Source of the DNA: Protaetia brevitarsis
Lineage: Eukaryota > Arthropoda > Insecta > Coleoptera > Scarabaeidae
DNA: 64,000 nucleotides
Assembly (NCBI GenBank): GCA_004143645.1
Contig: RXPK01002731.1
Span: forward strand, 1-64,000
Direction of reading: 5' to 3'
In this document: positions 57,784 to 64,000 of the stretch, one piece after another
How the letters are laid out: each line of letters opens with the position of its first letter
Position numbering within the stretch: the first letter of the stretch is position 1
Made by a program: the position numbers and the translations under genes
The notes under the pieces: generated by a model
Told to the model about the DNA's origin: nothing
What the model saw: only the letters and a program-made list of their open reading frames with translations
The model's database searches: none

Positions 57784-59454
57784 CATACGGTTTGCCAGTT
57801 ATGAAATCCCTTCGATTACCCAGCATTAATATATACCAACTAAAGCAAGTACAACATATTGATACTACAATAGTTATAGAGTGCACCTCGTCCAAAGTTT
57901 TAGCTAGGCTTAGGTGTTTTCTGATACCTTATCCAGCCCGCAGGCTGAATCATACTCATGCATTCTACTGCGCTAAATCTAAAACTTAAATCACCAGTGC
58001 AAGGAATTTATAATACTTTCAATTTCATAGCTGATAACACCACTGATTCACACGTCACCTGATGAATAGATACGTGCCTAATATTTTATATTTGTAATAC
58101 TCATTAGTATTTATACTGTTATATGTTAACATAACCCAGTAATTGAAAAATATTTCTGTTGGGTAATAAATTATCACTGATTCGATTTTTTTCAGTTAGT
58201 TACTATTCAAATGGAAGATTAATATATTATTACTATTCGTATTAAACCGACAGATTTGGAGTAATTCAGGATGATTGACAACTCGCCCTGCTAGGGATTC
58301 CGGTTAGATGTTCTGATGAAATAAATACAAATGGATATATGTGGGTTAGATGTTATTAATTAATTTCTAATATATGTATTTGTTGCAAAGCATATAAAAT
58401 GATCTATAAAATATATTTGAATATTCATTACTAAACTTCAAATGAACTAAATACATTTACAGCAATCTTTTATTGTAGGTAAAGTAAAAAATAAATTAAA
58501 ACGTTCTTGATATCAACTATTTTCTCAATTTTAACATTTCTAAAATAAATGAGAAATTGTAACGTTTGTTTACTATATGTTTTTTAGTAGCAACAATACA
58601 AAAGTCTCCAAGAAAGTATGTCGAAGATTTCTTTAGATAGTTAGCACTTCGTAACATTAGTGGAAATTTAGATATTAATATTGGTCGCCATTTTTAAATG
58701 AAATTTGGAGTTGTAGGAGAAAAAATACATGTGATTTTTATAAATTTTAGAGTATCTTAACGATAATACGTATTGTACAAACGAATCGTATGGTAGTTCG
58801 CTCATCTTACTGTATACATATACAATAAGAAGGTGATTCTCAGAACCCGTCCATTAAAAGTTCTTGAACATGCAATGATATATCAATTTTGAAACTTTGG
58901 GGTTAAGCACAGTTAGCTGCGACCTATTTAGCAAAAATAACTTCATCTATGTCGCATTTCCGTGAACCTCGAAAGTCATGGATAAGCTTGATATTATGAA
59001 TAGAATATATATATATATATTATTATTTTGGCGCATTTTTAGCACAGCAGAGTCATGGTCATGCATCAAATTTCGGTGTACGGAGATTCGATTCGATTAC
59101 CCTTATTAAAGTAATGTATTCTTCTGTTCCTAGTAATTCAAAAAAAAAAATGAAAAAATGTATTTGATAGTTTTTTTTTAAACAAAGCCAATAAATAAAT
59201 AAAATTTGAAATAATTAGTAGTATTGTAATGTGCATTTTAACTATATAGCATAAGCAAAATAGCGTTTCATTGAATTGTTTTTTCATTCTGAATATCAGC
59301 AGACTTCTATTATTATTTCAATATTTACACATTTTCTTAACTAAAATTTTGATTCATATGCATTAAGGCAATCAAGAAAATAAAGTGTTCATTAAAAATT
59401 CAGGTTATCTTTTGGGAAATATAATAACATAATGAATAGAGCTTAGAAGAGCAA
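57784..59454. other. AT-rich intergenic DNA
   Basis: Contains a short (TA)n near 59000. No gene recognised. Confidence 0.4.
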
Positions 59455-59460
59455 AATACA

Positions 59461-59590
59461 ATGAATCTTATAGAATTGAAACAAGCATTTGACACAGTCG
59501 ATAGAAAAGATTTTTGAAAAGTTCACAAGATTTATGAGACACGAGAGAATTTGTTAAAATAGTGAGTATTTTGGAATGTATTCCATGTAG
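59461..59590 (+). mobile_element. Short RTE-like reverse-transcriptase fragment
   Basis: The translation MNLIELKQAFDTVDRKDF, then after a stop KVHKIYE, matches the F.D.KQAFD.V.R......L...G block with the first catalytic Asp of RTE-type LINEs. No other RT block is found nearby, so this is a small relic. Confidence 0.5.
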
Positions 59591-59599
59591 GAGTATACG

Positions 59600-61085
59600 C
59601 CCAGCGAACGTTGTTCGACTTTGTTTCTTATTGGTTAATAGTCTTCTTGTGTTATAATTATATTATGAAACATAAAATATGATTATGATTGTAATTTCTG
59701 TTATAATAATTATAGTGTTCTATAAAATGGAGTATAAATCAAAATATTACTAAGATTTGACACCAACAATTGCGATATTTACTTTATCAATTTTTTTTTC
59801 GGTTATTTACAGATCTATTTTTAACTTACATTTAGTAGAACATCAATATCGGCATATAATCAAAATTATCTTACTATCACCAGCATGTATCAGCAAAGCC
59901 ATACATAATTGTATTAATTATAATACGTACAACATGAATAATTATTTTAGGCAGGCGAGGATCACAGCTAATTTTTAAAGTGGGATCCTTCAATTATTGT
60001 TATTAACTTTTTCTCATCCATCATTAGTGTTACAGGTGATAAAGCTACCGCCTTTTTTATTTGAGCAAATGTCACTTAGGTACTGCATTAGTACAACTCC
60101 TTGTCAGAAGATTTCCAAGTTATCAGCGTCTGATACTGCGATAAAAATGATTAATATGTCTATTTTTTCGTAAATGGTGAATTCCGACGGAACCGAATCT
60201 GAACCAAATCTACCCATTGTGTACACAAGCCAAGTCTCCGCACTCCTTTGATGTTGCATTTTGGAATTAAGTAGGATCGCTTTTTAATGTCTGCACAAAT
60301 AAATGATTTTTGCTGTGGAAGTTTTGGTCAACCAATACACCTAATGTGAAAATCCACGTGCAGTTAAATAAGTAGTGGTATACCTTACAATGTGTAAAAA
60401 AAGACATGTTAAAGAATAAAATTATTAAAAATATGTTAGTTATTTATGGTCTATATGGTATATTACTATATATTAGTTTTTTATAGACTTTTTTCGATAT
60501 TTTTAATATTGTGGAAATTTCAAAATAAAAATCAAGTTTTAACTAAATCTGTTCTGCGGTTTACACGTTTTTTTAAGCTTTTTCAAAAAGGAACTGAAAT
60601 TATATTTTAAACTGAGTATATTTCACATATTTTTTTATTTCAAAATTAAAAGAAATTATTTTATTATGATTTTACAATATAATAGTTGTTATAATTTCTT
60701 TTTCTTTGAAATTAGAGGTAATTTTTAAATTTATTTTAATTTAATGATTTATTAATTCGTCAATTAATCACATTATTTATTTTAAATTTAAATTTAAAAT
60801 TAAGAAAATATTTAAACTATAACACATCTCAGAATAAATTAAAGTTTCCTTAGAAAAGTTGATCTGTACATTGGCGAAATGTCATTCAAAATATTTAGTA
60901 AAAATGTTATTGCGTAATTCCCGCAATATCAAGTTTATCAAAAAAATTACAAAAATTCATCAAAATATAACTAGATAATAACTAGAAAACAGACTGTATG
61001 AAATTCTTTTTTTTCATACGTGATGTATGAACAGAAAGAATAAAATATTGCAATGATAGACATCTAAAGCACAAGAATATTATGT
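59600..61085. other. AT-rich intergenic DNA
   Basis: No gene or transposon protein recognised with confidence. Confidence 0.4.
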
Positions 61086-61089
61086 CGAC

Positions 61090-62525
61090 ATTAAGGTGAG
61101 AGGATTTTGTTTCAAATCAGATACGACCATAACCACAATAAAATTACGGCTATATTATCATTATTCTCTTGCGTGTGGTATCAACGAATCTGTGATGCAA
61201 GGTAAATTTTCAACTCCTCTCAAATCAGCGGCGGTCTCTCTATTACATAAAAAAGGTGATCCCACAAATGTTGAAAAATTATCGCTCAATTGCACTTCTA
61301 AGTGAGAGAGTATTTGAGAAAGTAGTCTCTAATAGAATTTATTATTATCTTGTTAATTGCTGGTAGTTATTATGGTTATAGACCTGGGCATTCTACAGAA
61401 ACTACTATGGCGGACTATATTCAACATGTTTATGACCAGATGAATGTTGGTAGATCTGTAGTTTGTGTTTTATTTGATCTCACAAGAGCTTTTGACACAA
61501 TTGGATGCTCATTTGTGTCTGAAAAGTTGAACAAATTAGGTATTTGTGGTATTTTAAATCAATGGATTGTCTCTTTTTTGAGTGATAAAATAATAAAAAT
61601 GATAATAATGTGAGGTCTGAAATATATACTGTCAATATAGGTACACCACAAGGTAGCGTAATGTGACCTTTGATTTTTTGTTATTTATTAATGATCTTCC
61701 ACATTATACCACCAAAGAGATTTTTTTTGTATGCCGACGATACTTGCATTGTCGTCAGTAGTAACAGCAAGTTTGATATTTTCACAAAAGTTGATACAGT
61801 TTTGAGTGAATTTGAGAGATGGTGTTCTCCAATAAATCATGGAAAACGGCCTTTGTTGATTTTTTAAATAAATATACATGCTCCTCAGAAAACAATTTAT
61901 TATTTAATGGCGAAAAAGTAGTAGCCTTGTCAACGTGTAAATTTTTGGGTATTAGCTTGGATAGTAATTTAATGTGGAACGATCAAGCATATGTGTTGGG
62001 CTTCAAAAAGCCTATTATGCCATTAGTTCACTCAAATCTGTCTTGGATATAAAGTCATTAATTGATGTTTATTACGCATTTATGTATTCTGCGCTGATTT
62101 ATGGAATTATTGTTTGATACCAGGCGGGCACAATAAATCGTGTGTTTGTGATGCAAAAGGAAATCTTTACGACTGTTGTTTAATTTATCTTTTAATAGTT
62201 CTTGCAGAACAACTTTTAACGGCATTTTGAAGCAAACTTCCATCAAACTTTTAATTTACTCGTATTACAATTTTGGAAAGTTATCAACTTTTGCTAGCGT
62301 CCATGGGCACTGCACCCGACATAGAAATAACATTGTTTTAAACAGATATTGTTACTCTTTCAATAGAGAATCGCCAATGTTAGCAGGTTCATATCTATAC
62401 ATCAAGTTAAAACCGGACTTGACCTTGAATGAATTTAAACGAAAAATGAAAATTTATGTTAATTGAGGTATGATTTAAATGAATTTGACACCTATTAATA
62501 AAGTATATATCTATCTATCTATGCT
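61090..62525 (+). mobile_element. LINE ORF2 3' half (RT to tail), CR1/Jockey type
   Basis: RT blocks in order: LKSAAVSLLHKKGDPTNVEK and NYRSIALLSERVFEKVVSNR (about 61215-61340), YGYRPGHSTETTMADYIQHV, VCVLFDLTRAFDTIG (catalytic Asp, about 61460-61505), VNIGTPQGSVM (about 61630-61665), LYADDTCIVVSS (YADD, about 61730-61765) and CKFLGISLDSNLMWNDQ (about 61935-61987). The thumb is damaged, and SSCRTTFNGILKQTSIKLLI resumes at about 62190. The C-terminus reads LKPDLTLNEFKRKMKIYVN with a TGA at 62464-62466. The 3' end is an (ATCT)n tail at about 62508-62522. Five or more frameshifts and stops. The endonuclease and ORF1 are missing by ordinary 5' truncation. Confidence 0.85.
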
Positions 62526-64000
62526 ATTATTATTATCCATATTATTCTTCAATAATCTGTTTTCAGATTTCCACTTCAAGTTTGGAACTACCATTTTTAC
62601 ATGATTTTAAGAAAACATAGCATGTAATTGATCTTTAAATGTAGAAGTTCTAATCAGGTGTGCATACAACGAAAAATAAATAATAATGAAGTACTAAAAA
62701 CATAATAAATGTTAATACTTCTGGAATAGTAATTTGTTTTCTAATATTAAGAATTCCTACATATTACTATTTATTAGAAAAATTGTATGGCATATTACAG
62801 TTATAATGTGGTAAAGTTTAATTCTATTATGTAGTATTCTCAATGTAGTGGCACTAAATGAGAATTTTTTAAATAAAAAAAATATTTTTTTGATATAAAT
62901 TTATGTGTTCCAAAGAAGTATAGCGAACCCCAGAAAACGCGTATTTCTATTGAAAAGATCTTCTCAACTATTCATTCAAATTAATTCATTTGTTGAAAGA
63001 ATATGCCATTAAATACATTTGAAATAAAAATTGAAACATTTATTCCCGTGGAATAAATATGTTTTGTGCAAAGAAAAGCTTGAAACAAAGGAAAATGTAT
63101 AAGTAAGTGGAAAGGTATATTCTTTATTTTTAAAGATCGTTATTTATATTCCACCAATTTCTAAAAACAGTTGTGAAAGAAAGTAGAATACTACCCTAAT
63201 CGTTAACAAGCAAACGAATAGAGGGCAGCACTAGATACTCATAACAACTACATTAAAGTTTTCGCCTGCGATTTAGGAGAATAAAATTTCTATTTTACTA
63301 AGAATAGAGCATTTAACAAAGCAACCCAAAAGAACGAGGTATCCCACTAAGCCACAGCTCCTGGTCCTAACCACCTCCTATGTAAGACAAATTAGCCCTA
63401 ACTAGCATTGATTATAACAATAATTTAATACAGATAGTTTCTTAGATTTTTTTCATTGAGAAATTCATTTAATTTCTATCAAAATTGGTAAGCCTCAACT
63501 AAAATGTCCCTTTCTTTTGAGTAAAGTAAAACCGTCCTCAAATGCAGTTTATGCCATGAAGTTTTGGTTGGAAAGCAATTCTCTACAACGAAAGTGATTT
63601 GCTTTTGCTTCAAACAAATCCTTATTGTTAGTGCGGTAATATGAGGTATTTCGTTATTTGGCTCTCTTCAAAACTACCATTTTTTTCAAATGAAGTATAT
63701 TGTTTTGAATGGAAGATACTCTATTAATCTATTAATTTCTATAATGCTCTCATTAGGTAATCGCTCAATCATACATTCAAATCGTATTGTTCCATTATTC
63801 GAATAAAACTAGTGTTATTTTTTCATATAGAATCAAAATATTTATTTATCATTTTCACGGCGTTATTTAGACATAAAAATCAAATAGAATTAATCACAAA
63901 ATATGCACATTGTACAGACACTGACTGAGAAGCTAGAGTTCCCAGTGAAGTTCCCAGCATCTGCGGTGCGAAATGTAATAAGTAGTTACTTTTTACACAA
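62526..64000. other. AT-rich intergenic DNA
   Basis: Nothing recognisable on either strand. Confidence 0.4.

Noticed and set aside
60000..60350. Faint resemblance on the minus strand to a retroelement RT/RNase H connection
   Set aside because: Only a few residues match, across several frames, with no catalytic motif.
1..64000. CRISPR arrays, bacterial operons, rRNA or tRNA genes
   Set aside because: No regularly spaced repeat-spacer units, Shine-Dalgarno-led operons or rRNA sequence were seen. A tRNA scan could not be run, so single tRNA genes are not formally excluded.

Overview
This is strongly AT-rich eukaryotic DNA, almost certainly from an insect. One host gene is recognisable: a mitochondrial 4-aminobutyrate aminotransferase (GABA transaminase) on the + strand at 26284-32240. 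It has seven exons, several introns of only 43-98 bp and one 4.1-kb intron filled with transposons. Such small introns are common in beetles, but the sequence alone does not fix the order. Nearly everything else is transposable-element debris in an intergenic landscape. There is no bacterial-type operon, CRISPR array or rRNA. Most long open frames are pieces of broken transposon genes or chance frames. Layout: 2.2-4.9 kb holds a pogo-like terminal remnant, a foldback repeat and a dead mariner. From 7.5 to 20.8 kb lies a dense, mostly minus-strand block. It contains five fragments (7.5, 10.1, 12.3, 13.4 and 19.9 kb) of RNase-H-bearing LINEs of the R1/I/LOA type. It also contains a CR1/Jockey-like LINE (18.1 to 8.3 kb) whose ORF2 is split by a 6.86-kb insertion (about 8847-15703). 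That insertion sits inside a (TA)n tract, has imperfect terminal inverted repeats and carries arrays of a GGACGCAAAATAG-like motif at both ends. I do not recognise its family. A 1.4-kb PIF/Harbinger-like non-autonomous element (18137-19554, TSD TTA) interrupts another old reading frame. 21.7-25.0 kb holds a nearly complete two-ORF LINE with an internal reverse-transcriptase deletion. 26.3-32.2 kb is the GABA-transaminase gene, with a Jockey-like LINE fragment, an RNase H fragment and a DDE transposase in its large intron. 32.8-40.1 kb holds a Tc1-like transposase, a hAT MITE with a clean 8-bp TSD, the 5' part of a PHD-finger LINE, an R1-like RNase H fragment and the 3' end of a hAT transposase. 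43.2-45.6 kb holds a Penelope-like element (reverse transcriptase plus GIY-YIG endonuclease) followed by a convincing hammerhead-ribozyme core. 46.3-51.9 kb has two more DDE transposase relics and a collapsed Gypsy LTR retrotransposon: integrase tail, LTR, Lys-tRNA-type primer site, gag, second LTR. 52.0-57.8 kb has a 138-bp tandem repeat, a foldback element, a small Harbinger-like MITE and two 17-bp minisatellites. 61.1-62.5 kb has one more LINE 3' half. The remaining stretches are AT-rich with nothing I can call. The host gene carries two compensating single-base frameshifts despite intact active-site motifs and splice sites, so it is either a young pseudogene or has assembly errors. The most noteworthy observations are the (TA)n-inserted motif-array element, the hammerhead ribozyme, the LTR bracketed by inverted primer-binding sites, and several nested insertions whose empty sites can be read from the flanks.
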